This document shows positions 39,436 to 49,058 of a stretch of 64,000 nt of DNA, one piece after another. The DNA comes from an uncultured Lentisphaerota bacterium (GTDB lineage Bacteria; Verrucomicrobiota; Kiritimatiellia; CAIQIC01), in assembly GCA_903896925.1 (NCBI GenBank), contig CAITZM010000016.1:64859-128858 (forward strand). The letters run 5' to 3'. Each line of letters starts with the position of its first letter. The first letter of the stretch is position 1. The notes under the pieces were generated by a model. The model saw nothing but the letters and a program-made list of their open reading frames with translations. It was not told where the DNA came from and did not search any database. Position numbers and translations under genes: made by a program.

Positions 39436-41385
39436 TCACGGGGCGCCTCCCAGCAGGACCAGGAGGGACAACGCGGCGACGCCGATCAACAAATACAGCA
39501 GGTAGGCCTGCAGTCGCCCATGCTGGAGACTCCGGACCAGCGCCGAAACGCGCATGACCAGCAAGGCCGCCGGCTCGACAATTTTTTCGAGCACCGTCTC
39601 CGGCGTGTGTTCCGCATGGCGCGCCGTGGAAGGAAAACAGGTGTCGGGCAGCTGCTGGTGCCGCTCCGGGCGCAGGATCCATGTGAACCATCCGGTGATG
39701 ATCCCTGCAAACGAGCCGGCCGTGTATTGCATCCGGGCGGTCGGCAGCGCGTAACCGCAATCCCACGTCAAGGCCCGGGTCAGGCCGCCCAGCCGGACGC
39801 GCCGCCACAGCCAGCCCGCCAACGCCAGCGCGACCAGCGCCAGCGCCACATGAAACAGGCCGAGCGCCGTCAGCGCCACCGGCGCAGCTGTTCCGGCCCA
39901 GGCGGGATTCCACACGTTCATGGCCCGCACCACGGCCGGCCAAAAGACCACCGGGGCGAGCCCGATCGCCACGCAGGCCGCGCCCAGCGCCAACATGGAG
40001 CCGCGCATGGCGGGGCCGCATTCGTGAGCGCGGGCGGCTGCCGGGGAACGCGGCGCACCCAGAAAAACCACGCCGCAGACTTTGCTGAAACACGCGAGCG
40101 CCAGCGCCCCGGTGATGCCGAGCAGAATGGCCGCGGAAATCGCCATGCAGGCCGCGGGGCCGTGCGCGAGCGTGGCGTCGAACAGGCCGAGATACACCAG
40201 CCACTCGCTGACAAAACCGTTGAGCGGCGGCAGGCCGGAAATCGCCGCCGCGCCGAGCGCGAACAAACCCGCCGTCCACGGCATCGTGCGCCACAGCCCG
40301 CCCAGCCGGCTCATCTCCCTCGTCCCCGTGGCGTGCAGCACGGCGCCGGCGCCGAAAAACAGGAGCGCCTTGAACAAGCCATGATTCCACACATGCAGCA
40401 AGGCCCCGGCCAGGGCCAGCCGGCCCCAGGTCGGGCTGCCTTGTTGCATCGCCACCAGTGCGAAGCCGAGCCCGATGAGGATGATGCCGATGTTTTCGAC
40501 GCTATGATAGGCGAGCAGCCGCTTGAGATCGTGCTGCCCCAGCGCGAAGGCCACGCCCAGCACGGCACTGGCCACGCCCAGCACCGCCACCACCCAGCCC
40601 GCCCCGTCCGGCAGCGGCAGCCAGCCGCTGAAGCGCATGAGGCCATAGATGCCGATCTTGAGCGTCACCCCCGAAAGCAGGGCCGAGACGTGGCTCGGTG
40701 CGTTGGCGTGTGCCGCAGGCAGCCAGATATGCAGCGGGAACAAACCTGCTTTCAAACCGAAGCCAAACAGGACCAGCCAGAACAACGGCGCCAGCTCCGG
40801 GTGTTCGCGCAGCGGGCCGAGATCCCAGTTGCCGGTGTGGGCTGCCAGTATGGTGAAGAAGGCGAAGAGCGCCAGCGTGGCGGCGTGCGATGCCCCGATA
40901 TACAGCCAGCCCGCCGCCCGCACCTCGCGGCGTTGCCGGTTGAGCGTGATCAGGAAATAGGCGCAGACCGTGAATAGTTCCCAGACGATGAGAAAATGCA
41001 GCCCATTGGAGGCGAGCAGCACTAAGCCTAGGCTGAACAGCATCCCGCTCCACCAGACGCGGCCCGCGCGGGCGGAACGCGGGTGCGCGTTGTCCGTCCA
41101 ATATTCGCGGGCGTACACGGAACCCGCCCCGCCGACCACGCACAGCAGAACCAGAAAGAAGGCGCTCAGGCCGTCCAGACGCAGATGCAGCGGTTCGCCC
41201 CCCAGCAGAAAGCTGCTGCGCCACTCCCAATCGGCCCCGCCCGTCAACACGATCACCGCGGCCAGCAAAGCCGCCGTCACGCCTGCGAGCGTAGTGGCCA
41301 GCCACACACGTGGGGCCGCGCGCCCGACCAGGAGACTCGCGACCATCGCAGCAGCCGCGGCGAGCAGTGGAAGGTGGGGTGTCAT
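39436..41385 (-). CDS. Ehr complex: HyfB-like antiporter-type subunit, copy 1
   Basis: A 649-residue NuoL-type membrane protein, first large gene of the operon. Motifs match copy 2: FGLKAGLFPLHIWLPAAHAN, HDLKRLLAYHSVENIGIILIG, LLHVWNHGLFKALLFFGAGA, GLPPLNGFVSEWL, and the cytoplasmic WDCGYALPTARMQYTAGSF near the C terminus. The N-terminal 200 residues diverge more between the copies than the central channel region. Two HyfB-type subunits plus HyfF give three antiporter-like modules, as many as complex I has in NuoL, NuoM and NuoN. Confidence 0.92.
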   Translation of the reverse strand: MTPHLPLLAAAAAMVASLLVGRAAPRVWLATTLAGVTAALLAAVIVLTGGADWEWRSSFLLGGEPLHLRLDGLSAFFLVLLCVVGGAGSVYAREYWTDNAHPRSARAGRVWWSGMLFSLGLVLLASNGLHFLIVWELFTVCAYFLITLNRQRREVRAAGWLYIGASHAATLALFAFFTILAAHTGNWDLGPLREHPELAPLFWLVLFGFGLKAGLFPLHIWLPAAHANAPSHVSALLSGVTLKIGIYGLMRFSGWLPLPDGAGWVVAVLGVASAVLGVAFALGQHDLKRLLAYHSVENIGIILIGLGFALVAMQQGSPTWGRLALAGALLHVWNHGLFKALLFFGAGAVLHATGTREMSRLGGLWRTMPWTAGLFALGAAAISGLPPLNGFVSEWLVYLGLFDATLAHGPAACMAISAAILLGITGALALACFSKVCGVVFLGAPRSPAAARAHECGPAMRGSMLALGAACVAIGLAPVVFWPAVVRAMNVWNPAWAGTAAPVALTALGLFHVALALVALALAGWLWRRVRLGGLTRALTWDCGYALPTARMQYTAGSFAGIITGWFTWILRPERHQQLPDTCFPSTARHAEHTPETVLEKIVEPAALLVMRVSALVRSLQHGRLQAYLLYLLIGVAALSLLVLLGGAP

Positions 41386-41570
41386 CCGGCGGCCTGCATT
41401 GCCAGGACGGATGCGTCAACAGACTGGGCCTCTATGATCCGGTCGACCTGATGGGTGCAGCACTGGCCGTGCGCCAGCAGCCCGCAGGCCGCAGAGGGCA
41501 GACCGCGCCGGCTGAACCGGACAAAGCGGCCCGGCCAGAGGCTGACGAAAATGGTCGCATTGGGTTTCAT
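41382..41570 (-). CDS. Possible small gene coupled to the Ehr operon (62 aa)
   Basis: An ATG at 41570 opens a 62-codon frame whose TGA overlaps the HyfB copy 1 ATG in the same ATGA manner as the other genes of this operon. The product begins MKPNATIFVSLWPGRFVRF and includes CGLLAHGQCCTHQVDRIIEAQS, so it has three cysteines in the middle. No Shine-Dalgarno is evident and no family is recognised. It could be a leader peptide or a chance frame. Confidence 0.3.
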   Translation of the reverse strand: MKPNATIFVSLWPGRFVRFSRRGLPSAACGLLAHGQCCTHQVDRIIEAQSVDASVLAMQAAG

Positions 41571-42011
41571 GCGGTTAAGCAGTTCGCGATCGCAGGTCCT
41601 CCGCGGGAAGGGCGCGCGTGGGGCGCAGCCATGACGTCACAACCGGTCACCTCTGCGCGGTGATCTCCCGCACCGTGCCCGAGGCGGGCACCGCAGCAGC
41701 CAGGCGCACAGCTTCCAGATGTGAAAAGACTTGGTCGCACCCCCCGAGGGTGCGCCGCTTTTCGACCGCATTATGACGCAGACAAAACACGGGGAGCATT
41801 CTCACGCGCCGTCCTGCCAAGTCAAGCCCGATATCACCTCAAAGATATGCGCGAGAAGGGGTGCGCGGAACTCCCGTGTCGGCACCTTTTGCAACAGCCA
41901 GGGCTTTGCATGTGATGGGCTTGGAAGATCTCTGAACATCGAACACAGAACATTCAACATCGAAGGGCGAAGCTGTTCCTGGGTCGCCTGCAAGGGCGTG
42001 CGGGGCGGGGC
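41571..42011. other. Upstream region of the Ehr operon, with a hairpin and GAACATC repeat
   Basis: This gap lies between the peptidase gene stop and the start of the Ehr operon, both on the minus strand. GCACCCCCCGAGGGTGC at 41739-41755 is a compact hairpin with GCACCC/GGGTGC arms. GAACATCGAACACAGAACAT and onward at 41934-41964 is another GAACATC-type repeat. The promoter of the Ehr operon should lie here, but no boxes stand out. No convincing coding frame is seen. Confidence 0.5.
41934..41964 (+). repeat. GAACATC-type repeat, copy near the peptidase gene
   Basis: Degenerate seven-base words GAACATC, GAACACA, GAACATT, and AACATCGAA in tandem; same family as 3509-3547 and 15656-15774. It is intergenic. 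Confidence 0.7.
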
Positions 42012-43955
42012 TCAGCGCTTGTCGTTCAAGTGGACATCGGCGCCGTGCCGGGGATGCCAGGTGGCTGCACCGCCGCAAAAAAGCGCGGTCCACAGTCCGT
42101 CGGGGCCGTTGGTGGCCAGGTCGGCGACGGGGTAGCCGAGCGGACCGCCCGGGCCGCCGCTCTTCAACCAGATGATGAGCGGTTCGCCCCAGAGTGCGAA
42201 CGCGCCCCGTAAGGGATGCCAATAGATGGCGCTCCCGTGTTCGAAACGGTTGTAGCGTCCGCCGCCGGGCGCGTCCGCCTCGTCGGTCGTCGGATAGCCC
42301 AACGGCGCGCAGCGCTCCCAGCCGAGCGCGGCCCACTTCTCGCGGATGGTGCCGTAGATGGCGTGCGCGCCGGTGGCGGGCGACCAGTAGAGCGATCCGC
42401 CGGCGTAATGCACATAGGCGCCGCGGCCGTCGGGGCAGTTTTGCACGGCGGTCTGAGCTGCGCCGAGGAAGCCGGCTGCGCCGCCGAGTTCAGCGTATTT
42501 TTTTGCGATGGCCTCAGCGCCGGCCATGGCAGGCTGCGGTGTGTCCACCGGTGCCGCCTGGCTGGCGCGCGCGGCGCGGCGTTCGTCATCAGCGCGGCGG
42601 GCGGCCTGTTTCGCGGCGACCGCACGTGCCTGCTCGTCCTGTACATCGATCGGCGGATCGTCGGGGCCGACGACCTCGCTGGCGGTGTTGCGCAGCGCCG
42701 TCGCGGCGCTGCGCCGGCCGTCGGGCCGCACGGCTTCGCCGGTCATCTTCAGCAAATCGGCGTCGCGCAGCTTGAGTGTGACGTGCCAGCCGCGGAGCAC
42801 ATCCCAGCGGGTGAGTTGCTGCTCGAAGTCCAGCCAGAGTTCAAGCGTGTCCGCGTTCGCACGTCCATTGACGCGGACTGGCCGGGTGGCGTCGCCGTCC
42901 TCGAAGAACGTGCCGAGGCGCCGATCCTGCAGGGGTCTGCCGTGCTCGTCGCGGTAGCCGTTTTCGTCGAAGTCGCGCTGCATGAGCCCGGGCAGATGGT
43001 AGAGATCGAGCGTGCCGCGATGCTCGCCCAGCGCCAGGGACCAGCGTCCGAGATAACGCAAGGATGGCCACGCGAAAGGCGGTTCCAGCGCGGTGATGTA
43101 ATGCGCCCACAGGCCGTAGCGGATGTATTCGTAGGATACGTACGTGAACCCGTTCGCCCCGGGCGTGCGCGTGGGGCCCCAGCTGTTTTTGACGATGAAG
43201 AAAGGGTGCGCGGGATCGGTGCGGTCGTAGCCGACCAGCAGCATGCGGTGGCCTTCGCCCATGGGATCGGCCGGCGTGGTGAAGCGCCACACATCGCCGC
43301 TGACATCGCCGGCCATCTTGAAGTCCCAGATCACCTCGTGGCCCGCGGCGAGCACGGCCTCCAGCGCGTCGGTGCGGGCGGCGTCCTCGCGTGGCAGCCA
43401 GTTGACGGACTTGATCTGGTAATAGCGCGGCGCGGTCAGAGCAGAAAGCGGCAGGCGCCGGGGGTCGAGATTGAACGTGTCGATGTGATACTGGTCCTGC
43501 CAGTAGGGTTTGTTGCCGTCGGCGACAGGCTGGAGCGCGAGCAGGTTTCTTCGCACCGGGAAATATTTCTCTTCAGGAAGACCGAAGAGCAGCCCGGGCT
43601 TGCCGCTTTCCACGGTGGGGGCGCGGTCCACGGCCGGGTTGGACTCAGGCTCCTGCGGGCTGCGCACGCGCACGTCGCGGGTGCGGTAGCGGCCATCCAT
43701 CCGGCAAGTCTCCAGGAAAAAAAGCGAACCGCCATAGTCGGAGAAATGCTCGGAGAGGTCGAGTTCGCCATAGCCGCGCCGCTTGCACTCCGCTTCCATC
43801 GCCGCGACGGTGGCGTGAATGAAGCAATTGTTGCCGAACTGGGCGCGGATGGGCGTCTGGTCGGCGCGCAGGTCGATACGCGCCGGGCGCGCGCCGGCCG
43901 GATCAGGGCAGGCCAGCAGCAGCGCCGCCAGCAGCAGGAAAGGTGGCTTGCTCAT
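42012..43955 (-). CDS. Secreted papain-like (C1) cysteine peptidase with LGFP repeats
   Basis: The 647-residue protein has a signal peptide (PPFLLLAALLLACPDPAGA; the Cys could also be lipidated). A papain-like domain follows, with the nucleophile in QFGNNCFIHATVAAMEAE (Cys44), the histidine in GEGHRMLLVGYD (about 231) and the asparagine in IVKNSWG (about 254), so the catalytic triad is complete. Residues about 330-450 are a beta-rich region. After an Ala/Arg/Asp-rich linker, residues about 485-640 hold LGFP-type repeats (KWAALGWERCAPLGYPTTDE; GGPLGYPVADL), which in other bacteria bind the cell wall. It may act in wall or extracellular protein turnover. ATG 43955 was chosen because it starts the signal peptide. 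Confidence 0.83.
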   Translation of the reverse strand: MSKPPFLLLAALLLACPDPAGARPARIDLRADQTPIRAQFGNNCFIHATVAAMEAECKRRGYGELDLSEHFSDYGGSLFFLETCRMDGRYRTRDVRVRSPQEPESNPAVDRAPTVESGKPGLLFGLPEEKYFPVRRNLLALQPVADGNKPYWQDQYHIDTFNLDPRRLPLSALTAPRYYQIKSVNWLPREDAARTDALEAVLAAGHEVIWDFKMAGDVSGDVWRFTTPADPMGEGHRMLLVGYDRTDPAHPFFIVKNSWGPTRTPGANGFTYVSYEYIRYGLWAHYITALEPPFAWPSLRYLGRWSLALGEHRGTLDLYHLPGLMQRDFDENGYRDEHGRPLQDRRLGTFFEDGDATRPVRVNGRANADTLELWLDFEQQLTRWDVLRGWHVTLKLRDADLLKMTGEAVRPDGRRSAATALRNTASEVVGPDDPPIDVQDEQARAVAAKQAARRADDERRAARASQAAPVDTPQPAMAGAEAIAKKYAELGGAAGFLGAAQTAVQNCPDGRGAYVHYAGGSLYWSPATGAHAIYGTIREKWAALGWERCAPLGYPTTDEADAPGGGRYNRFEHGSAIYWHPLRGAFALWGEPLIIWLKSGGPGGPLGYPVADLATNGPDGLWTALFCGGAATWHPRHGADVHLNDKR

Positions 43956-44351
43956 CAAGATGGCGCATCCTGACAAACTGCCGCGCCGCGCGCAAGCCCG
44001 CTCCGGCGGCCGGCCGTCCACGCGGCGCCGCGGGCTAAGCGGGCAAAACCGGCCGGCTTGCCGTGGCGGCCCGCGGGGTGCCGGGAAAAACGTGAAAAGA
44101 TTTATTTTTTTGAAAATTGTATTGACGTTGGAGGGGAAATCGCTACAGTCCCCTCCGCCGCGCGTTGTAGTTGCCTTTTTTGTAAGCGAGCGGCAGACAT
44201 AAGTTTGAAGGGAGTAGGCAGTTCGCCGCTCTTTTTTCGGTTACGGGAAAAAGGGTAGTGGATTGTTTGCGCTCTTTTTTTGCGTTAGAAAATGTCTGTG
44301 CGCAAAGGCGCAGATCGGGCAGCGGACCAATGACGCTGGAGTTGCGGATGG
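43956..44351. other. Divergent region upstream of the translation-transcription gene block
   Basis: This region lies between the peptidase gene (minus) and tRNA-Thr (plus). It holds the promoter at 44122-44149, followed by a leader of about 200 bases with several T runs (44177, 44231 and 44272). No clear hairpin precedes the T runs. No coding frame is convincing. Confidence 0.5.
44122..44149 (+). promoter_or_regulatory. Sigma-70-like promoter of the tRNA-Thr/tuf block
   Basis: TTGACG (44122-44127) and TACAGT (44144-44149) are spaced by 16 bases, in an AT-rich stretch that stands out from the GC-rich surroundings (TTTATTTTTTTGAAAATTG just upstream resembles an UP element). This is the best promoter candidate before tRNA-Thr at 44352. 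Confidence 0.6.
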
Positions 44352-44427
44352 GCCTACGTAGCTCAGTTGGTAGAGCACGTCCTTGGTAAGGACGAGGTCA
44401 GCGGTTCAATCCCGCTCGTAGGCTCCA
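44352..44427 (+). tRNA. tRNA-Thr (GGT anticodon)
   Basis: A 76-base cloverleaf with acceptor arms GCCTACG and CGTAGGC, D-arm GCTCAGTTGGTAGAGC, anticodon loop CTTGGTA with GGT at 44385-44387 and T-arm GCGGTTCAATCCCGC. The CCA end is encoded. It lies 63 bases upstream of tuf, a common tRNA-tuf arrangement. Confidence 0.96.
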
Positions 44428-44490
44428 GATGATTGACGGAAAAAATTAGGAAAAAGAACAACAAACAAGCCGAGCTGGCAGGAGGAATCC

Positions 44491-45699
<1,209 letters not shown>

Positions 45700-45723
45700 G
45701 GACGACGGGAGAACGGTGTAATC

Positions 45724-45876
45724 ATGCCTCGGGAAATTATCACGCTGGCCTGCCAGGACTGCAAGCGTCGCAACTATACGACGACGAAGAACAAGCGCAC
45801 CATGACGGAGCGGCTGGAGCTGAAGAAGTTCTGCTCCGCCGAGCGCAAGCACACCGTTCATCGCGAAATCAAGTGA
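45724..45876 (+). CDS. rpmG: Ribosomal protein bL33
   Basis: A 50-residue frame too short for most ORF cut-offs. The product begins [20 protein letters not shown] and ends with the diagnostic [11 protein letters not shown], which fixes the family. It binds 23S rRNA near the E site. Of the four zinc cysteines of the C+ form, C10, C13 and C37 are present but the fourth position reads Glu (FCSAER), so zinc binding is doubtful. It sits between tuf and tRNA-Trp, as in many bacteria. Confidence 0.95.
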   Translation: MPREIITLACQDCKRRNYTTTKNKRTMTERLELKKFCSAERKHTVHREIK

Positions 45877-45889
45877 AGAATTGGACGAT

Positions 45890-45965
45890 ACGGCAGTAGC
45901 TCAACTGGCAGAGCGGCGGTCTCCAAAACCGCAGGTTGCGGGTTCAAGTCCCTCCTGCCGTGCCA
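45890..45965 (+). tRNA. tRNA-Trp (CCA anticodon)
   Basis: A 76-base cloverleaf with acceptor arms ACGGCAG and CTGCCGT, anticodon loop TCTCCAAAA with CCA at 45923-45925, T-arm GCGGGTTCAAGTCCCTC-like and an encoded CCA end. It lies between rpmG and secE, the conserved place of tRNA-Trp in many bacteria. Confidence 0.96.
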
Positions 45966-45994
45966 GCTTCCGCTGAACGCCGAAAGAAGACGTT

Positions 45995-46198
45995 ATGGAA
46001 AAGATCAGGACATGGTTGGGCGCCGTGCGCACGTTCTTCGACGAAGTGCGCCAGGAACTCAAGAAGTGTGCATGGCCGACCTGGGGAGAGCTCAAGGAGT
46101 CCACCCTGGTCGTCGTCGTTTCCGTGATCATTCTCACGGTTTTTGTAGGCGTCAGCGACCTTGTCCTGAACACCGTCCTCCGACAGGTGGTCAGGTAG
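45995..46198 (+). CDS. secE: Preprotein translocase subunit SecE
   Basis: A 67-residue single-span SecE. The amphipathic helix FFDEVRQELKKCAWPTWGEL is followed by the membrane helix (STLVVVVSVIILTVFVGVSD) and a short tail. The W-P-T-W motif before the membrane span is the family hallmark. It clamps SecY in the inner membrane. Placement before nusG is the standard order. Confidence 0.95.
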   Translation: MEKIRTWLGAVRTFFDEVRQELKKCAWPTWGELKESTLVVVVSVIILTVFVGVSDLVLNTVLRQVVR

Positions 46199-46224
46199 GT
46201 AACGCAGCGATCTCTGGAGCAGTC

Positions 46225-46779
46225 ATGGAAAAGAAGTGGTACGTCTTGCATACGCTCTCCGGCCAGGAGAACAAGGTCAAGGACAGCCTTGAGCGGCGGA
46301 TCCGGCTGGAAGAGATGAAGGAGATCGTCGGCGATGTCCTGATCCCCACCGAGAAGGTGTCGGAAGTCAAACAGGGCAAGCGCACCACCCAGACGCGGAA
46401 GTTCTTTCCGGGCTATGTGCTCGTGCAGGTCCAGTTGTACAACGACGACGGCACGCTGCAGGAAGCCGCGTGGGACTTCTTCTCGAACCAGAAGACGCAG
46501 GGCATCATCGGCTTCATCGGCGGCGACAAGCCGGTCCCGCTCAAGCAGAGCGAGATCGACCATATCCTTTACCAGGTCGAGGACAAAGAGAAGAAGGTCA
46601 AGCCCAAGGTGACCTTCGAACCGGGCGAGACGGTGAAGATCAACGACGGCCCGTTCCTCAACTTCAGCGGTGTGATCGAGGAAGTCGATCCCACGCGCGG
46701 CAAACTTAAAGTTTCAGTATCGATCTTCGGGCGCACGGCGCCGGTGGAGATTGAATACTGGCAGGTGGAAAAGACGTAA
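46225..46779 (+). CDS. nusG: Transcription termination/antitermination factor NusG
   Basis: The 184-residue protein has an NGN domain (WYVLHTLSGQENKVKDSLE; RKFFPGYVLVQVQL, which contacts the RNA polymerase clamp) and a C-terminal KOW domain (FEPGETVKINDGPFLNFSGVIEEV). Length is normal. It couples RNA polymerase to ribosomal protein uS10 or Rho. It lies between secE and rplK. Confidence 0.97.
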   Translation: MEKKWYVLHTLSGQENKVKDSLERRIRLEEMKEIVGDVLIPTEKVSEVKQGKRTTQTRKFFPGYVLVQVQLYNDDGTLQEAAWDFFSNQKTQGIIGFIGGDKPVPLKQSEIDHILYQVEDKEKKVKPKVTFEPGETVKINDGPFLNFSGVIEEVDPTRGKLKVSVSIFGRTAPVEIEYWQVEKT

Positions 46780-46792
46780 CGCGGAACGTTTT

Positions 46793-46837
46793 CCCGACGT
46801 TTGGAAGGCGTACGCCTCGCGGTTTCCAAGAGTCGGG
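46793..46837. repeat. Palindromic element between nusG and rplK
   Basis: CCCGACGTTTGGAA and TTTCCAAGAGTCGGG are imperfect inverted arms around a GC-rich loop that also has a small stem (GGCGTACGCC). It combines the TTTCCAA-type repeat with an outer CCCGAC/GTCGGG stem. It could act as a processing site or weak attenuator in the transcript. Confidence 0.55.
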
Positions 46838-46863
46838 CAGACCCACGCGCAGGAATAACGAAC

Positions 46864-47289
46864 ATGGCAAAGAAAGTTACAGGCATTGTACGGTTGCAGA
46901 TTCCGGCTGGTCAAGCCAACCCGGCGCCCCCCGTGGGCCCGGCGCTGGGCCAGCAGGGCGTCAACATCATGGAGTTCTGCAAGCAGTTCAACGCGGCAAC
47001 TCAGAAGGACGCGGGTCTGGTCATTCCGGTGGTGATCACGGTCTTCGTGGACAAGACCTTCACGTTCATCACCAAGACCCCGCCCGCCTCGACGTTGCTG
47101 AAGAAGGCGGCGAACATCGCCAAGGGCTCCGGCACCCCGAACAAGGACAAGGTCGGGAAAGTGACGAAGCAGCAGGTCTTGGACATCGCCAAGCTGAAGA
47201 TCAAAGACCTCAACGCCACGGACCTGGAGCGCGCCGCCCGCATGGTGGCGGGCACCGCGCGCAGCATGGGCATTGAGGTGGAAGGGTGA
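46864..47289 (+). CDS. rplK: Ribosomal protein uL11
   Basis: The 141-residue protein has the full uL11 sequence pattern: [22 protein letters not shown] at the N terminus (quoted over residues 8-29), [15 protein letters not shown], and the C-terminal rRNA-binding domain with [23 protein letters not shown]. It forms the GTPase-associated centre with bL12. The stop is three bases before the rplA start. Confidence 0.97.
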   Translation: MAKKVTGIVRLQIPAGQANPAPPVGPALGQQGVNIMEFCKQFNAATQKDAGLVIPVVITVFVDKTFTFITKTPPASTLLKKAANIAKGSGTPNKDKVGKVTKQQVLDIAKLKIKDLNATDLERAARMVAGTARSMGIEVEG

Positions 47290-47291
47290 GC

Positions 47292-47984
47292 ATGCACGGC
47301 AAAAAATACACCGCGGTCAAGGCCAAAGTGACCGTGGAAAAAAGCTACGACCTGAAGGACGCGATCGCGTTCCTGCAGGCGAACAAGTTTGCGAAATTCG
47401 ACGAGACCTGCGAACTGGCGTTCCGGCTCGGCGTGGATCCGACGCAGTCCGACCAGAACGTGCGCGGCACGGTCGTGCTGCCCAACGGCTCCGGCAAGAA
47501 GGTCCGCGTGCTCGTGTTCGCCACCGGCCCCGCGGCCGATGCGGCAAAGGCGGCGGGCGCGGAACACGTCGGCTATGAAGACCTCGTGGCCAAGGTCCAG
47601 GGCGGCTGGGCTGATTTCGACGTCGCGGTCGCGACGAACGAGACGATGAAGGAAGTCCGCAAGCTCGGCAAGGTGCTCGGCCCGCGCGGCCTGATGCCGA
47701 ACCCGAAGACCGGCACGGTCACGGAAGACACGGCCGCGGCGGTCAAGCTCTGCAAAGCCGGCCGCGTCGAGTACCGGATGGACCGCAACGGCAACGTCAT
47801 GGTCCCCTTCGGCAAGCTTTCGTTCGCGGTCGAGGCGCTGGTCGAGAATGCCAAGACGGTCATCGCGGCGGTCCAGTCCGCGCGTCCGGCCGCCGCCAAG
47901 GGCATCTACCTCAAGCGCGCCACGGTGAGTTCCACGATGGGCCCGGGGCTGCACATCCAGATCAAGGAGGCCGCGGTGGCCTGA
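47292..47984 (+). CDS. rplA: Ribosomal protein uL1
   Basis: The 230-residue product has the uL1 signature [17 protein letters not shown] (about residues 126-142) and the usual two-domain pattern. It forms the mobile L1 stalk near the E site and in many bacteria represses its own rplK-rplA message. ATG 47292 has GAAGGG at a normal distance; a GTG at 47286 overlaps the rplK stop and is less likely. Confidence 0.96.
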   Translation: MHGKKYTAVKAKVTVEKSYDLKDAIAFLQANKFAKFDETCELAFRLGVDPTQSDQNVRGTVVLPNGSGKKVRVLVFATGPAADAAKAAGAEHVGYEDLVAKVQGGWADFDVAVATNETMKEVRKLGKVLGPRGLMPNPKTGTVTEDTAAAVKLCKAGRVEYRMDRNGNVMVPFGKLSFAVEALVENAKTVIAAVQSARPAAAKGIYLKRATVSSTMGPGLHIQIKEAAVA

Positions 47985-48000
47985 GCCGCCCGGAACTAAC

Positions 48001-48528
48001 ATGCGACTTGAAAAACAATCTATCATCAACGACCTGCGCGCGCGGATGCAGAACTCGCAGTTCGTGATCCTGACCAACTACAAGGGGCTGGACGTGGCCG
48101 GCATGAGCGAACTGCGCAAGCGTCTGCGCGTCGTCGAGGCCGAGTTTCACGTGGTGCAGAACAGCCTCGTGCGTCTGGTCGCCAAAGATTTGGGGCAGGC
48201 CGGCCTGGAGCCGGGCCTCACCGGCCCCTCTGCCATGATCAGCGGAAGTGGTGATATGGCGCGCGTCGCGAAGGTGCTGCGCGACTTCATCAAGGAGAAG
48301 GAAAAACCGGCCGTCAAGATCGGTGCGCTGCAGGGCGCTATCCTCTCCGCCCAGGACGTGGGGGCGATCGCCGACCTGCCGTCGCGCGAGCAACTCTACG
48401 GAATGTTGGTCGGTACGCTGGCCGCCCCGATGCAGCGGTTGGTGGGTACGTTGAACCAGAAGTTGGCGAGTGTCGTCTATGTGCTGAAGGCATACCAAGA
48501 GCAGAAGGAAAAGGCCGGACAGGCCTGA
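48001..48528 (+). CDS. rplJ: Ribosomal protein uL10
   Basis: The 175-residue protein begins [23 protein letters not shown] in its first 30 residues and has [18 protein letters not shown], the typical uL10 rRNA-binding part, followed by a C-terminal helix that binds bL12 dimers ([20 protein letters not shown]). It anchors the stalk. It is 16 bases after rplA and 28 bases before rplL. Confidence 0.95.
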   Translation: MRLEKQSIINDLRARMQNSQFVILTNYKGLDVAGMSELRKRLRVVEAEFHVVQNSLVRLVAKDLGQAGLEPGLTGPSAMISGSGDMARVAKVLRDFIKEKEKPAVKIGALQGAILSAQDVGAIADLPSREQLYGMLVGTLAAPMQRLVGTLNQKLASVVYVLKAYQEQKEKAGQA

Positions 48529-48556
48529 ACATTGTAGCAGTCAGAAGGAGAATAAA

Positions 48557-48964
48557 ATGACAGAGCAAGCGAAGGAAGCAGTGAAGGTCGAAGGCAAGAT
48601 GGCCGAATTCGTCGATTACATCCAGGGCATCACCGTGCTGGAACTCAGCCAGCTCGTGAAGGCGCTCGAGGAGAAGCTCGGCGTGTCGGCGGCGGCTCCT
48701 GTGGCGGCGGCGGCGGCCCCGGCGGCTGGCGCGGCAGTGGCGGCGGCGGAGAAGACCGAGTTTACGGTCGTGCTCGTCAGCGCCGGCGCGAACAAGATTT
48801 CCGTCATCAAGGAAGTCCGCACGATCACCAGTTTGGGCTTGAAGGAAGCCAAGGATCTCGTCGAAGGCGCCCCGAAGAACGTGAAGGAAGGCGTGAACAA
48901 GGACGAGGCGGAGAAGATCAAGAAGCAGCTCGAAGCAGCTGGCGCCAAAGTCGAAGTCAAGTAA
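48557..48964 (+). CDS. rplL: Ribosomal protein bL12 (L7/L12)
   Basis: The 135-residue stalk protein has an N-terminal dimerisation helix ([19 protein letters not shown]), an Ala-rich hinge (about 45-65), and the C-terminal domain that recruits GTPases ([34 protein letters not shown]). AGAAGGAG precedes the ATG. Length is slightly above the usual 120-125 because of extra N-terminal residues. Confidence 0.97.
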   Translation: MTEQAKEAVKVEGKMAEFVDYIQGITVLELSQLVKALEEKLGVSAAAPVAAAAAPAAGAAVAAAEKTEFTVVLVSAGANKISVIKEVRTITSLGLKEAKDLVEGAPKNVKEGVNKDEAEKIKKQLEAAGAKVEVK

Positions 48965-49058
48965 GTTCGACTGATGGTGTTGGATGGCGGGCGAGCCGGG
49001 CGTTAGTCCGGCGCCGCGCCATGTTCTTGATTCTCAACTCCGAGCCTACAGGTGTCAG

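Noticed and set aside
31417-41385. Formate hydrogenlyase or NiFe hydrogenase-4
   Set aside because: The large subunit has no Cys-x2-Cys pair for the NiFe centre and no formate dehydrogenase or maturation gene is in the window.
48965-49058. rplL-rpoB attenuator
   Set aside because: There are GC-rich complementary bits (CCGGGCGTTAGTCCGG), but no convincing stable stem with a T tract, so no terminator was called.
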